Notes: a model not told the origin generated them from the sequence alone. DNA of 64,000 nt from Ruegeria conchae (GCF_000192475.1 NZ_AEYW01000022.1:248001-312000); one strand, 5' to 3'. Shown: positions 10,117-19,627, numbered from the stretch's first letter. Made by a program: numbers and translations.

Positions 10117-10226
10117 ACGTTTAGTATTTCGAACGATCTGCAAAGTTTATCAAACGACCAAGTATACTCCGTTCGGATCGCTGCTCCTATCCTTTAGCCA
10201 TCACTGATTAAGGAAAGGAAGTTGAA

Positions 10227-10592
10227 ATGTCCCTGCGTTTTGTCACCCGCTCTGTCCATGCGTATCTCGACTACCCAGTTGCGATTGCGCTGATGGTGTT
10301 GCCCTTTGTTCTAGGGCTTGGTCAGTCCAACCCCTTGGCACTCTGGCTGTCCGTGTTTACAGGCGTGGCCGCCTTCGTATTGACTATTCTGACAGATCAT
10401 CATCTCGGAATCTGGAGGGTGCTGTCCTACAAGTTCCACCTCGCTGTAGATCTTCTTGTTGGTATTGCCTTTCTGATGGCGCCCAGCCTGCTTGGATTTT
10501 CCGGCATTGACGCCCTGTTCTACTGGATAAACGGTGCCGCTGTTGTCGCGGTCATATCGCTTAGTGCGCCCGAAAAAGATGTTGTTGTCTGA
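10227..10592 (+). CDS. Small four-helix membrane protein, SPW-repeat-like
   Basis: 121 aa with four hydrophobic stretches: about residues 17-31 (AIALMVLPFVLGLG), 37-55, 70-88 and 95-113. The topology and the DYPVAIALMVLPFVLG start resemble SPW-repeat/DUF membrane proteins, whose function is unknown. GGAAG 8 nt upstream supports the ATG at 10227. A weak hairpin terminator follows. It could be under control of the upstream AraC regulator. The membrane assignment is direct; the family name is less certain. Confidence 0.7.
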   Translation: MSLRFVTRSVHAYLDYPVAIALMVLPFVLGLGQSNPLALWLSVFTGVAAFVLTILTDHHLGIWRVLSYKFHLAVDLLVGIAFLMAPSLLGFSGIDALFYWINGAAVVAVISLSAPEKDVVV

Positions 10593-10620
10593 CCGAATAC
10601 CAAATCTGTAAATCATTGAT

Positions 10621-10656
10621 GGGCCGTGCGGATTTCTGCGTGGCCCTCTTCCTTTT
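10621..10656 (+). terminator. Probable intrinsic terminator
   Basis: Imperfect hairpin GGGCCGTGCG...TGCGTGGCCC (10621-10646), including some G-U pairs, followed by a T-rich tract (TCTTCCTTTTT). It lies 29 bp after the SPW-like gene. Confidence 0.55.
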
Positions 10657-10862
10657 TCGGCTCTAATAAGGCGATTTGCCCAAATTGAGTTGGCGATGAT
10701 GTAATCGAATTTAGGGCTTGAAATTTCCGATTAAAACAATCAGATATAATGCAACGCCAGATTTTGATATCAAGCTCCAGGTTCTGGGGCGATCTGTAGG
10801 CTCAGCTTGTGCAGATGTGAAGGCCTGCCATCGCCCCGGAAACGACCACAAAGAGGCTGCGA

Positions 10863-11072
10863 TTGCGCGAACGTTTCGAAGAATTGATGGGCGATCCCTG
10901 TTGCGCGTCATGTGATTGCGATGCGCTGACCTCAGATGTCGCCGCTTATCTTGATCACAAGACCTGTGATGCCGAACGTTGTCGCAAGCTCGAGGAACAC
11001 CCCGTCGTGACACCTGAGCCTGTCAGGCGCGCATCACTGCGCGCGCTGAATGAAGGGGAAGTGCGGGTTTAG
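10863..11072 (+). CDS. Small Cys-rich protein of unknown function
   Basis: Up to 69 aa from a TTG at 10863 with GAGG upstream; an ATG at 10887 would give 61 aa. The N-terminal part carries closely spaced cysteines (DPCCASCDCDA, then TCDAERC), suggesting metal binding. It runs towards cobO on the other strand and the two genes overlap by 4 bp at their ends. I do not recognise the family. Codon use looks plausible for a real gene, but it could be spurious. The 270 bp before it contain only the terminator above and no other gene. Confidence 0.45.
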   Translation: MRERFEELMGDPCCASCDCDALTSDVAAYLDHKTCDAERCRKLEEHPVVTPEPVRRASLRALNEGEVRV

Positions 11073-11668
11073 AAATCCACACCCCGCTGGGCTTTGATAC
11101 CGGCCTGAAACGGATGCTTCTCTTCGGTCATCTCGGTCACCAGATCCGCATATTCGCGCAAAGCTTGGGGTGCATCCCGGCCTGTCAGGAATACGCTGGT
11201 TTTGTCCGAACGGGCCTTAAGACCGTCAATAACAGTCTCTACTGAAAGGTATTCATAGCGCAGCGCGATATTGATCTCGTCCAAAACAACAAGATCATAG
11301 TCGCCGCTTTTCATCAGATCACACGCCTTGCCAAAGGCTGCCGTCGCGGCAGCAATGTCACGTTCGCGGTCTTGCGTATCCCAGGTGAAGCCTTCGCCCA
11401 TTGTGTGCCAGGTGACCAGATCACGCTCTTCAAAGAACCTGCGCTCACCCGTCTTCCATTTGCCTTTGATGAACTGAACCACAGCCACTTTCTGACCCCA
11501 ACCCAAGGCGCGAATTACTACACCAAATGCGGCCGAGGACTTGCCCTTGCCCTTGCCGGTGTTGATCAGCACCAATCCCCGACCGGGATCAACCGCTTCC
11601 GAGACTTTTTTGCGGTGCTTCGCCTGCACCTCTTGCATTTTTTCTTTGTGGTTTTGTGCGTCGCTCAT
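11069..11668 (-). CDS. cobO: Cob(I)yrinic acid a,c-diamide adenosyltransferase
   Basis: ATP:corrinoid adenosyltransferase of the CobO/BtuR type (199 aa). It adds the 5'-deoxyadenosyl group from ATP to cob(I)alamin precursors in coenzyme B12 synthesis and salvage. The P-loop TGKGKGKSSAAFG around residue 37 and the segment DLVVLDEINIALRY are diagnostic. The basic N-terminus (KHRKKV) is typical of the CobO subfamily. It appears to stand alone here, without other cob genes and without a visible cobalamin riboswitch. Confidence 0.94.
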   Translation of the reverse strand: MSDAQNHKEKMQEVQAKHRKKVSEAVDPGRGLVLINTGKGKGKSSAAFGVVIRALGWGQKVAVVQFIKGKWKTGERRFFEERDLVTWHTMGEGFTWDTQDRERDIAAATAAFGKACDLMKSGDYDLVVLDEINIALRYEYLSVETVIDGLKARSDKTSVFLTGRDAPQALREYADLVTEMTEEKHPFQAGIKAQRGVDF

Positions 11669-11726
11669 TGGGAAACCTCATGGGAGTATCGCGCCCTAAA
11701 CTAGGGGAAGTTTGCAAAAGGTAAAG

Positions 11727-12662
11727 TCACGCTTTGGGGTCGGTTACAGACCGCGCCTTGGTCCGATCGAGTCCAAGTTGGCGTTCGCGTAGGATGACTA
11801 CGACATTGCCGGCAATCACCAGCGTCGCGCCGCCCAGCATCACCAGGGTCGGAAGCTCATCAAACCAGATATAACCGATGATGATGGCAAACAGCATCGT
11901 CGTATAATCGTAAGGCGCCAACATTGAGGCTTGGCCGAATTTGTACGAGGATGTCACGAGAATCTGCGCCACTCCGCCGATCAAGCCCATTGTGACCAGC
12001 AATGCAGCTTGTTCCCAGCTTGGGACAACCCAGCCCCAAAACACCGATAGGCTTGAAAGCAAAGTTGCCGTGAGCGAAAAGTAGAACACAATCGCAGCTG
12101 GATGATCCACCTGCACAAGTTGCCGAATGTGTATCTGAACAAAAGCGCGCGCGACAGTAGCCGCCAATACACAGAGCGCGCCGATCATTGCGGCGGTTTC
12201 AGCAGTACCCGAGCCCAGGCGCGGCCAGATCATGATCAGAACGCCGACAAGACCAAGCGCAACGGCGCCGATGCGGATCATTCGTATCCGTTCACCCAAC
12301 ATGATTGCGGCCATGATCAGCGTGAAGATAGGGGTGGCATAGCCGATGGCCGTGACCTCGGGCAAAGGCAGCAGGCTAAGTCCGGTAAAGGTCAACCCCA
12401 TGGCCGACGTGCCCAATACACCGCGCCAGAAATGGCCCATGGGCTTCTTTACGATGAAACCTTGCGTCAGCTCTCCGCGCCATGACAACCAAGCAATGAT
12501 GACCGGAATGGCGAAGAGCGAGCGGAAAAACACCATTTCGCCCGGAGGGAAATCATCCGACAGCGCCTTGACCAAGGCGGACATTACTGTGAACAGCACC
12601 AGCGCACTGAGTTTCAGCGCCACGGCTAATGCCGGACGATGCGATGTTAAGGATTTCGCCAT
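11727..12662 (-). CDS. EamA/DMT-superfamily transporter
   Basis: 311-aa inner-membrane protein with about ten hydrophobic segments arranged as two EamA repeats (first repeat starting AVALKLSALVLFTVMSALVK, second after EKIRMIR-like basic loop GERIRMIRIGAVAL). DMT exporters move amino acids, metabolites or drugs; the substrate is not readable. The frame is open further upstream to 12773, but those extra residues are hydrophilic and overlap the HD gene, so the ATG at 12660-12662 (MAKSLTSH) is preferred. Confidence 0.85.
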   Translation of the reverse strand: MAKSLTSHRPALAVALKLSALVLFTVMSALVKALSDDFPPGEMVFFRSLFAIPVIIAWLSWRGELTQGFIVKKPMGHFWRGVLGTSAMGLTFTGLSLLPLPEVTAIGYATPIFTLIMAAIMLGERIRMIRIGAVALGLVGVLIMIWPRLGSGTAETAAMIGALCVLAATVARAFVQIHIRQLVQVDHPAAIVFYFSLTATLLSSLSVFWGWVVPSWEQAALLVTMGLIGGVAQILVTSSYKFGQASMLAPYDYTTMLFAIIIGYIWFDELPTLVMLGGATLVIAGNVVVILRERQLGLDRTKARSVTDPKA

Positions 12663-12714
12663 GGCGCGAACCTGCGCTTTCGCGCGCAAAAGATCAACGA
12701 TGGGATTGTACCAA

Positions 12715-13377
12715 TCAGACAGATTTCCAGTTGATTGGGAGTGGGTGCCCGATTTCTTCCGAGAATATCTCAAGAAACCCGAGCATTTGAGTAACCCGCT
12801 TGTGCGCTAAATCACGTCCGCCATCAGTCACCATTTCAGCTGGCAGATTCAGCAGCTTGGTCTTCCAATGGTCAATTGCAAATTTCTGATCATCCAAGAC
12901 GCGGTCTTCGGCGAAGGGATCGGCGATATCATATAACGCCCGCCCCAACGCTCCCGACACGGCGAAGGTGCGGGCAATCCCGATCGCGCCAAGTGCGTCC
13001 AGTCGATCCGCATCCCGCAGGATACATGCCTCGGGCGATTCAGGAGGGATGTTGGCGGAGTAGCTGTGCGCAGCAATGGCGTGTTGCGTGTTGCAAATTT
13101 CCGAAGCCGCAAAGCCAAGTTCTGCAAGAATAGGCTCTGATTCAGTGGCCGATTGTTGCGACGCCAGATGCCGGTTGGGATCGTCCTTGGGCAGATTGAT
13201 CAGATCATGCAGATAACAGGCGGCGAGCAATACACGCTGGTTGGTGCGCTGGTCAGCAATAGTCTGAGCGATTAACCAAACCCGATCCAGATGCGCCAGA
13301 TCATGCGCTGGATCGGTCAGCATTCGCTGCGTGACGACCGCCCGAAGCGCCGCGCGATGATCAGCCAATCCGTCCAC
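12715..13377 (-). CDS. HD-domain phosphohydrolase
   Basis: 220 aa. The metal-binding pattern is visible: [14 protein letters not shown] (first His), [17 protein letters not shown] (His-Asp pair, about residue 57), [10 protein letters not shown] and [16 protein letters not shown] (final Asp). This fits the YedJ-like HD hydrolase group, whose substrates are mostly unknown nucleotides or phosphoesters. The start overlaps the end of aroC by 17 bp, so the two are likely cotranscribed. A metal-dependent hydrolase activity is well supported, the substrate not. Confidence 0.85.
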   Translation of the reverse strand: MDGLADHRAALRAVVTQRMLTDPAHDLAHLDRVWLIAQTIADQRTNQRVLLAACYLHDLINLPKDDPNRHLASQQSATESEPILAELGFAASEICNTQHAIAAHSYSANIPPESPEACILRDADRLDALGAIGIARTFAVSGALGRALYDIADPFAEDRVLDDQKFAIDHWKTKLLNLPAEMVTDGGRDLAHKRVTQMLGFLEIFSEEIGHPLPINWKSV

Positions 13378-14461
13378 GGTTCTCGCCGATCTGGCCGCGA
13401 TGTAGAAGCAAGTGATCGAGGATTACACAGGCCATCATCGCCTCACCCACCGGCACGGCGCGGATGCCAACGCAGGGATCGTGGCGTCCTTTGGTAATGA
13501 TCTCGGTCTCTTCACCGGATTTGGTGATGGTTTTGCGAGTGGTCAAGATCGACGAGGTCGGCTTGACCGCAAACCGCACGACGACGTCCTGCCCGGTGGA
13601 AATGCCGCCCAAAATGCCACCTGCATGGTTCGAGCTGTATTGCGGGCCGTTCTGACCCATAAAGATTTCATCAGCGTTGGCTTCGCCGGTCAGTTCTGCT
13701 GCCGCCATACCCTCGCCAATCTCGACGCCTTTTACGGCGTTGATCGACATCATGGCAGCGGCCAGATCAGTGTCTAACTTTGCGTATATTGGTGCGCCCA
13801 GCCCCGCAGGGACGCCACGCGCCACGACCTCAACTACCGCGCCGACCGAGTTTCCGGACTTGCGCAGATCATCGAGATAGACCGCCCAATCCTCGGCAGA
13901 TTTAGCGTCCGGTGTCCAGAACGGGTTTTGTTCGATCTGCGACCAGTCGAAATTGGCACGGTCGATTTTGTGCGGGCCGATCTGCGTCATATAACCGGTG
14001 ATCTGCACATTCGGGGCGATCTGCCTGATTGCTTCGCGCGCTAATCCTCCGGCGGCGACGCGCGATGCCGTTTCCCGAGCCGAGCTTCGGCCGCCACCGC
14101 GATAATCGCGAATACCGTATTTCTGCCAGTAGGTAATATCAGCGTGACCAGGGCGGAACTTGTCCATGATGTCGCCGTAGTCTTTCGAGCGCTGATCGGT
14201 GTTCTCGATCATCAATTGTACAGGCGTGCCGGTGGTCTGGCCTTCGAAAACACCGGACAGAATTTTGACCTGATCGGGCTCGCGTCGCTGGGTCGTAAAC
14301 TTGTTCTGCCCTGGTTTGCGCTTGTCCAGCCAGTGCTGGATCATAGTCTCATTGATTTGCACACCCGGTGGGCAGCCGTCGACGGTGGCCCCCAATGCAG
14401 GGCCGTGACTTTCACCCCAGGTGGTGACTCGGAAGAGGTGTCCAAAGCTGTTCATCGACAT
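13361..14461 (-). CDS. aroC: Chorismate synthase
   Basis: Catalyses the last shikimate-pathway step, EPSP to chorismate, with reduced FMN (366 aa). Family signatures: [16 protein letters not shown] at the start, [20 protein letters not shown] and [20 protein letters not shown] in the middle, and [14 protein letters not shown] later. Length is standard. It lies downstream of ribH on the same strand, and both depend on flavin supply, but the 90 bp between them make direct cotranscription uncertain. Confidence 0.97.
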   Translation of the reverse strand: MSMNSFGHLFRVTTWGESHGPALGATVDGCPPGVQINETMIQHWLDKRKPGQNKFTTQRREPDQVKILSGVFEGQTTGTPVQLMIENTDQRSKDYGDIMDKFRPGHADITYWQKYGIRDYRGGGRSSARETASRVAAGGLAREAIRQIAPNVQITGYMTQIGPHKIDRANFDWSQIEQNPFWTPDAKSAEDWAVYLDDLRKSGNSVGAVVEVVARGVPAGLGAPIYAKLDTDLAAAMMSINAVKGVEIGEGMAAAELTGEANADEIFMGQNGPQYSSNHAGGILGGISTGQDVVVRFAVKPTSSILTTRKTITKSGEETEIITKGRHDPCVGIRAVPVGEAMMACVILDHLLLHRGQIGENRGRIG

Positions 14462-14551
14462 GGGGAGTGCTCCTTTGCGGAACGTGATTAGCGGGCGCGG
14501 GGCTTGGCCTCAAGCGGATTTGCGGTCGAGGGTGACCCCGACCGCTAGCTG

Positions 14552-14992
14552 TCAGGCCGCAGCAGCGATGTGCGTGCGGGTTTCGGTGACCTTTAGGGCC
14601 GCCTGTGCGGCTTCGCGCCCTTTTTGCACAAAGTGCTCGCGGTAGATGGCGTTGTGATGATCGGTTTCCTGATATTGATGCGGCGTCAGCGAGACCGACA
14701 GCACAGGGACACCGGTATCCATACCGGCGCGCATCAAACCATCAACCACGGCCTGAGCAACAAAATCGTGCCGGTATATGCCCCCATCTACTACAAAGGC
14801 TGCACAGGCTATGGCTGCGTATTGACCGGTTTGAGCCAGATCGCGGGCAATCAAAGGCATTTCAAACGCGCCGTGGACGTCAAATATATCGACCTGTTCG
14901 GCGGGGATGAGTTGCAAGAACCCATCAAGGGCGCGATCCACGATATCAGAATGCCAATTGGCTTTGACGAAAGAATAGCGGGTGTGTGTCAT
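14552..14992 (-). CDS. ribH: 6,7-dimethyl-8-ribityllumazine synthase, type II (RibH2-like)
   Basis: Condenses 5-amino-6-ribitylamino-uracil with 3,4-dihydroxy-2-butanone 4-phosphate in riboflavin synthesis (146 aa). The sequence NWHSDIVDRALDGFLQLIP and GAFEMPLIARDLAQTGQYAAI matches the atypical decameric type seen in Brucella and rhizobia (NWHSDIV) rather than the icosahedral one. AAGGAG lies 6 nt before the ATG at 14990-14992; a second ATG one codon earlier and a longer frame to 15022 are less likely. An FMN riboswitch precedes the gene, so expression should fall when FMN is plentiful. Confidence 0.92.
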   Translation of the reverse strand: MTHTRYSFVKANWHSDIVDRALDGFLQLIPAEQVDIFDVHGAFEMPLIARDLAQTGQYAAIACAAFVVDGGIYRHDFVAQAVVDGLMRAGMDTGVPVLSVSLTPHQYQETDHHNAIYREHFVQKGREAAQAALKVTETRTHIAAAA

Positions 14993-15062
14993 CATGATCT
15001 CCTTAGCAAACAGACACTTCACCCAAGGCGATCACGAGCGGGCACACCGCATTACCGGCGTG

Positions 15063-15210
15063 CTGCACGTTCTCTTTCATCCGGACTGTAACCGTCGGCT
15101 CTGGCCTCTCACCAGATCTGCTGACACCCCGAAGGTCGGGGCCGCTCGCGGGCTTACGGGTCGAGCCCGCATACCGCCGGTGGGGAATTTCGCCCCGCCC
15201 TGAGAACGAG
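15063..15210 (-). promoter_or_regulatory. FMN riboswitch (RFN element)
   Basis: On the minus strand the conserved RFN blocks appear in order: TTCTCAGGGCGGGG, AAATTCCCCACCGGCGGTA, a variable stem with AGCCCGCGAGCGGC, GTCAGCAGATCTGGTGAGA, GCCAGAGCCGACGGTTACAG, and TCCGGATGAAAGAGAACGTG. This is a complete six-helix aptamer placed about 70 bp before the ribH start. FMN binding would repress ribH by termination or by hiding the ribosome binding site. No obvious U-run terminator is visible, so translational control is more likely. Confidence 0.96.
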
Positions 15211-15266
15211 GTGGACCTTGCCAATTCGATACTGGTTCTGCAAGAGAAATTGGACGGAGGACCTAA

Positions 15267-15887
15267 ATGCATCCTAACCCTGCCTTTCGCAACGAGGCGT
15301 GTGCGCGTCATATCGATTTTGCCCGAGAGCGCGCCTTTGGCGTTCTGGCGGTCTCGACACAAGAAGCTCCGTTGCTGAGCCACGTTCCATTCCTGCTGAG
15401 CGAAGATGCCGGATGGGCGGATCTGCATCTGGTGCGGTCAAACCCGATCGTTCGTGCATTGAAGCAGCCGCAATCTGTGCGGATCGCCGTTTCAGGGCCT
15501 GATGGGTACATCTCGCCTGATTGGTATGGCGTCGATGATCAGGTCCCGACCTGGAACTATGTTGCGGTGCATCTGACCGGCGTGCTTGAGATGCGCCCCG
15601 TGGAAGAGTTGCGAGGCCTGCTGGATCGACAGGCTGCTGATTTCGAGAATCGCCTGTTGCCTAAGCCTCCATGGCTGGCGTCGAAGATGACACCAGATGC
15701 GCTGGATCGGATGATGCGGATGATCGTGCCATGCCGACTGACGGTATCGGACATAGATGGCACTTGGAAACTTAACCAGAACAAGCCCGACGTTGCGCGC
15801 CAACGCGCCGCTGATCACGTCCAATCTGCTGGGATTGGGGCTGAGGTCGGGACATTGGCCTCGCTTATGCGCGAGGCCAAAATTTAA
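15267..15887 (+). CDS. FMN-binding split-barrel protein, PaiB-like
   Basis: 206 aa. The pattern HPNPAFRNEACARHIDFARERAFGVL, VLEMRP, FSGPDGYISPDWYG-like VSGPDGYISPDWYG and VPTWNYVAVHLTG is the PaiB/FMN-binding negative regulator family (pyridoxamine-phosphate-oxidase-like split barrel). Although some members were named transcriptional repressors, no DNA-binding domain is visible here; a flavin-dependent oxidoreductase role is equally possible. The gene is divergent from the FMN-riboswitch-controlled ribH. AGGAGG sits just upstream of the ATG (ggaggacctaaatg). Confidence 0.85.
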   Translation: MHPNPAFRNEACARHIDFARERAFGVLAVSTQEAPLLSHVPFLLSEDAGWADLHLVRSNPIVRALKQPQSVRIAVSGPDGYISPDWYGVDDQVPTWNYVAVHLTGVLEMRPVEELRGLLDRQAADFENRLLPKPPWLASKMTPDALDRMMRMIVPCRLTVSDIDGTWKLNQNKPDVARQRAADHVQSAGIGAEVGTLASLMREAKI

Positions 15888-15899
15888 AAATCACCTAGT

Positions 15900-16346
15900 T
15901 TACTGAGTAGTGAAGGTGGCGAGATAGGCGGCTATGTGATCCGCTCCTTTCTTTAGCTTCACGCTCATATTCGGGCGGGCGGTTTCATCATTCAGATACT
16001 GTTTGATGAAGTCGATGGGGTCTTGTGAATAGGCGGCGATGTTTTCTTCGGTCCATACCAGCCCTTCTTGCCCGGCACGGATCATGTCATCGGTAAACAT
16101 GCCAATGGGCAGACGCTCGCTTCCGTTCAGATAGTCGTTTTCAGTCCCGGCCACGCGACCAACCACGCCATAGAGATTCGGCCCCGTGATTCCGCCTTTA
16201 ACCAAAACTTCGCCATCTTTGATGATCGCGTGGCAGGATGAACATCGGTTATAGAGTTGCTCGCCTTTTGCGGGGTCTCCGGCAGCAATCGCTTGTGCTG
16301 TAGTCAGAATCGTAAAAAGACACGCAGTTACGGCAATTTTTGGCAT
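15900..16346 (-). CDS. Periplasmic class I cytochrome c (c2-like)
   Basis: 148 aa with an N-terminal signal peptide (VTACLFTILTTAQAIAA, cleavage near residue 22), one haem site CSSCH (about residue 35) and a likely axial Met in RPNMSVKLKKG near the C-terminus. This is the layout of a small soluble cytochrome c2/c550. It could carry electrons between the bc1 complex (petABC lies about 0.5 kb away on the other strand) and terminal oxidases or reductases such as Nap. The convergent gene upstream is the PaiB-like protein. Confidence 0.88.
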   Translation of the reverse strand: MPKIAVTACLFTILTTAQAIAAGDPAKGEQLYNRCSSCHAIIKDGEVLVKGGITGPNLYGVVGRVAGTENDYLNGSERLPIGMFTDDMIRAGQEGLVWTEENIAAYSQDPIDFIKQYLNDETARPNMSVKLKKGADHIAAYLATFTTQ

Positions 16347-16555
16347 TGGAATTCTCCGGCTACTTGGTGATTTCCTTCGGCCTTTCGCGTATTCCTACAA
16401 TGAGTGCAATCGGAATTGGATATTCTGCTATATCTTTGAAATATCTATTTTAAATTAACAATTTAATCTCATCATGTTCGCGTTAACTTGGAAAATATCG
16501 TGGCAAAACTCTGGCAAATTCAGTGTCATTTCGACGATCTTAAGAGGGAGTCAAG

Positions 16556-16642
16556 GTGGATAAACCCGGATGCGCCAATCCGCAGGCCAGCCCCGAATCA
16601 CACCACATGACCGCCGGACCTAGTGGCTGCCCAGAAGACTAA
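16556..16642 (+). CDS. Candidate 28-aa Cys/His peptide upstream of petA
   Basis: A GTG at 16556 preceded by AGAGGGAG (8-15 nt upstream) opens a 28-codon frame that begins MDKPGCANPQ and ends PSGCPED, with Cys at positions 6 and 25 and a His pair in the middle. It sits in the otherwise empty 487-bp interval between the cytochrome c gene and petA, 191 bp before the petA start. It could be a free small protein or a leader peptide controlling petABC. Evidence is only the ribosome binding site, composition and position. The rest of the interval shows AT-rich promoter-like sequence but no other gene. Confidence 0.35.
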   Translation: MDKPGCANPQASPESHHMTAGPSGCPED

Positions 16643-16833
16643 AATCTACATTTGATATTGAAATTTTACCCTTTCACCGTGACATGATTGCTTAGATGCG
16701 GCGTATTGCGCGTTTAAGAGCGCTGGACGAACTCTATTCTCCCCGATAGATACCCCCTTTAAGACGCCGCAGTTCATGCGGTGCGCGAGCTATATGCCCG
16801 TTCGCGGGCGCCAGACAATTCGGAGATAACCTC

Positions 16834-17418
16834 GTGTCCCACGCTGAAGACCACGAAGGCACCCGCAGAGATTTTCTGTACTACGTCGCTGGCGGCGCAG
16901 GTGTCGTTGCGACGGGGGCTGCCGTTTGGCCCCTGGTAAATCAAATGAATCCCTCGGCAGACGTTCAGGCGCTGTCCTCGATCCGTGTTGACGTCAGCGG
17001 GGTTGAGACGGGCACGCAGCTGACCGTGAAGTGGTTGGGCAAACCTGTTTTCATCCGTCACCGAACTGGTGCCGAGATCCAGGAAGCCAAAGAGCAGGAC
17101 GCCGAAGGCGTGGATGCTCTGCCTGATCCGCTGGCGCGTAACTTCAATATTGCAGCCGATGCACCGGCAACTGACGCCAACCGCGTCATGCCGTCGCCCG
17201 AAGGCGAAGCGCCGGGTGCATGGATCGTTCAGATGGGCGTCTGTACTCACCTTGGATGTGTGCCGCTGGGCGATGCCGGTGATTTCGGCGGCTGGTTCTG
17301 CCCCTGCCACGGTTCGCACTACGATCTGGCCGGCCGTATCCGTAAGGGCCCCGCGCCCGAGAACCTGCCTGTCCCACCCGCTGAATGGGTGGACAACAGC
17401 ACAATCAAACTCGGCTAA
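16834..17418 (+). CDS. petA: Ubiquinol-cytochrome c reductase Rieske iron-sulfur subunit
   Basis: Rieske [2Fe-2S] protein of the bc1 complex (194 aa); it takes one electron from ubiquinol at the Qo site and passes it to cytochrome c1. A single membrane anchor follows a twin-arginine-like [14 protein letters not shown] (about residues 10-36). The cluster ligands are in CTHLGC and CPCHGSHYD (about residues 130-155). The start is GTG at 16834 with GGAG upstream. First gene of the petABC operon; 14 bp separate it from petB. Confidence 0.97.
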   Translation: MSHAEDHEGTRRDFLYYVAGGAGVVATGAAVWPLVNQMNPSADVQALSSIRVDVSGVETGTQLTVKWLGKPVFIRHRTGAEIQEAKEQDAEGVDALPDPLARNFNIAADAPATDANRVMPSPEGEAPGAWIVQMGVCTHLGCVPLGDAGDFGGWFCPCHGSHYDLAGRIRKGPAPENLPVPPAEWVDNSTIKLG

Positions 17419-17432
17419 GGGAGACCCAACTT

Positions 17433-18764
17433 ATGTCCGGAATTCCCCACGATCATTACGAGCCGAAGACAAGCGGCGAAAAGTGGCTGAACAGCCGCCT
17501 GCCGATTGTCGGCCTGCTGTATGATACCCTGATGATCCCGACCCCAAAGAACCTGAACTGGATGTGGATTTGGGGTATCGTTCTGACGTTCTGTCTGGCG
17601 CTGCAAATCGTCACCGGTATCGTTCTGGTGATGCACTATACCCCGCATGTCGATCTGGCCTTTGCCAGCATCGAACACATCATGCGCAACGTGAATGGCG
17701 GCTATATGCTGCGGTATCTGCACATGAACGGCGCGTCTCTGTTCTTTGTTGCGGTCTACATTCACATTTTCCGCGGCCTGTTCTACGGCTCGTACAAAGC
17801 CCCGCGTGAGATCACGTGGATCATCGGTATGCTGATCTACCTGATGATGATGGGCACTGCCTTCATGGGTTACGTTCTGCCCTGGGGCCAGATGTCCTTC
17901 TGGGGTGCGACCGTGATCACCGGCCTGTTTGGAGCGATCCCGTTTGTGGGTGACGCGATTCAGACCTGGCTGCTGGGCGGACCTGCGGTGGACAACGCCA
18001 CGCTGAACCGTTTCTTCTCTCTGCACTACCTGCTGCCTTTCGTTATCGCAGCGCTGGTCATCGTGCATATCTGGGCCTTCCACACCACTGGCAACAACAA
18101 CCCTACGGGTGTTGAAGTACGCCGTGGTTCGAAAGCCGAGGCCGAGAAAGACACGCTGCCGTTCTGGCCCTATTTCGTGATCAAGGACCTGTTCGCTCTG
18201 GCCGTCATTCTGGTCGTGTTCTGGGCCATCGTGGGTTACATGCCGAACTATCTGGGCCACCCGGATAACTACATCGAAGCCAACCCGCTGGTCACACCTG
18301 CGCACATCGTTCCTGAATGGTACTTCCTGCCGTTCTACGCGATTCTGCGTGCGTTCACCGGCGAGGTCTGGGTCGTTCAGTTCGCCAGCTTCATCACCGG
18401 CGGCATCATCGATGCCAAGTTCTTCGGTGTTCTGGCGATGTTCGGTGCGATCCTTGCAATGGCTCTGGCACCTTGGCTGGACACATCGACCGTGCGTTCG
18501 GGCAAATACCGCCCGATGTTCAAATGGTGGTTCTACCTGCTGGTCATCGACTTCTTTGCCCTGATGTGGCTGGGTGCGATGCCCGCGGAAGAACCCTATG
18601 CGACCTTCTCGCTGATCGCGTCCGCCTACTGGTTCGCATATTTCTTCGTGATCCTGCCGATCCTTGGTGTGATCGAGAAACCTCTGGCACAGCCGGAAAC
18701 CATCGAAGAAGACTTCAACGCGCATTATGGCAAGGCTGACGCCGACGCCACGCCGGCCGAGTAA
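17433..18764 (+). CDS. petB: Cytochrome b subunit of the bc1 complex
   Basis: Integral membrane subunit (443 aa) carrying haems bL and bH and both quinone sites. Eight to nine hydrophobic helices are visible. Hallmarks: [18 protein letters not shown] around the Qo site, the PEWY motif in [17 protein letters not shown], and His pairs in helices B and D (for example [12 protein letters not shown] and [12 protein letters not shown]). The frame extends upstream into petA, but GGGAG nine nucleotides before the ATG at 17433 and the family start [11 protein letters not shown] settle the start. Confidence 0.97.
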   Translation: MSGIPHDHYEPKTSGEKWLNSRLPIVGLLYDTLMIPTPKNLNWMWIWGIVLTFCLALQIVTGIVLVMHYTPHVDLAFASIEHIMRNVNGGYMLRYLHMNGASLFFVAVYIHIFRGLFYGSYKAPREITWIIGMLIYLMMMGTAFMGYVLPWGQMSFWGATVITGLFGAIPFVGDAIQTWLLGGPAVDNATLNRFFSLHYLLPFVIAALVIVHIWAFHTTGNNNPTGVEVRRGSKAEAEKDTLPFWPYFVIKDLFALAVILVVFWAIVGYMPNYLGHPDNYIEANPLVTPAHIVPEWYFLPFYAILRAFTGEVWVVQFASFITGGIIDAKFFGVLAMFGAILAMALAPWLDTSTVRSGKYRPMFKWWFYLLVIDFFALMWLGAMPAEEPYATFSLIASAYWFAYFFVILPILGVIEKPLAQPETIEEDFNAHYGKADADATPAE

Positions 18765-18781
18765 GAAGAGGGACCGGAATC

Positions 18782-19570
18782 ATGTTCAAGAAACTTGCAA
18801 TCGGTGCCGCGTTTGCTCTGGCCCTTGCGCCCGCCTCGACCTTTGCGGCAGGTGGCGGTGAGCAGCACATCGAGGACTTTGACTTTTCGTTCGAAGGTCC
18901 GTTTGGCACCTGGGATCAGAACCAGCTTCAGCGCGGTCTGCAGATCTACACCGAGGTCTGCGCGGCGTGCCATGGTCTGCAATACATACCGCTGCGGACG
19001 CTTGAGGATCTGGGATATTCGGAAGAACAGGTCATCACCTATGCGGCCGATAATTTCGAAGTGTTTGATCCCGAGCTGGACGATTTCCGCCCGGCAATCC
19101 CGACCGACCACTTCCCGGCCAATACTGGCGTTGGCGCACCGGACCTGAGCTTGATGGCGAAGGCCCGTGCCGGATTCCATGGCCCATACGGCCTGGGGAT
19201 TAACCAACTGGTCAAAGGCATGGGTGGTGCGGAATATATCGCATCATTGCTTGACGGCTATACCGGCGAAGAGAAGGAAGAGGCGGGCACGGTTCTTTAT
19301 GAGAACAAGGCCTTCCCGGGTGGCTGGATCTCGATGGCACCGCCATTGGCCGAGGATCAGGTCGAATTCGCAGATGGTCATCCAGCAACGGTTGAAGCCA
19401 TGTCGGAAGACGTTGCGGCCTTCCTGATGTGGACCGCTGAGCCAAAGATGATGGGCCGCAAGAATGCCGGGTTCGTCGGTGTTCTGTTCCTGACGGTTCT
19501 GTCTGTGCTGCTTTATCTGGTGAACAAGCGCCTGTGGGCGCCCCACAAGGGCAAGATCCGCAAGGACTAA
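18782..19570 (+). CDS. petC: Cytochrome c1 subunit of the bc1 complex
   Basis: 262 aa; receives electrons from the Rieske protein and reduces soluble cytochrome c in the periplasm. A signal peptide ([18 protein letters not shown]) is followed by the haem site CAACH (about residue 60), and a C-terminal anchor helix ([17 protein letters not shown]) ends in a basic tail. Length is typical. 17 bp after petB; a terminator at about 19597 closes the operon. Confidence 0.97.
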   Translation: MFKKLAIGAAFALALAPASTFAAGGGEQHIEDFDFSFEGPFGTWDQNQLQRGLQIYTEVCAACHGLQYIPLRTLEDLGYSEEQVITYAADNFEVFDPELDDFRPAIPTDHFPANTGVGAPDLSLMAKARAGFHGPYGLGINQLVKGMGGAEYIASLLDGYTGEEKEEAGTVLYENKAFPGGWISMAPPLAEDQVEFADGHPATVEAMSEDVAAFLMWTAEPKMMGRKNAGFVGVLFLTVLSVLLYLVNKRLWAPHKGKIRKD

Positions 19571-19596
19571 TATCCAACCGGATTGTCTATTAAAGG

Positions 19597-19627
19597 ACCC
19601 CCGCACCTTTCGGTTGCGGGGTTTCTT
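19597..19627 (+). terminator. Intrinsic terminator of petABC
   Basis: GC-rich hairpin (ACCCCCGCACC...GGTTGCGGGGT with one bulge) followed by TTTCTTCTTT, 27 bp behind the petC stop. Confidence 0.8.

Noticed and set aside
17415..18725. 436-codon open frame on the minus strand across petB
   Set aside because: It is the exact shadow of cytochrome b, rich in Arg/His/Gln/Asp from a high-GC sense gene, with no domain of its own.
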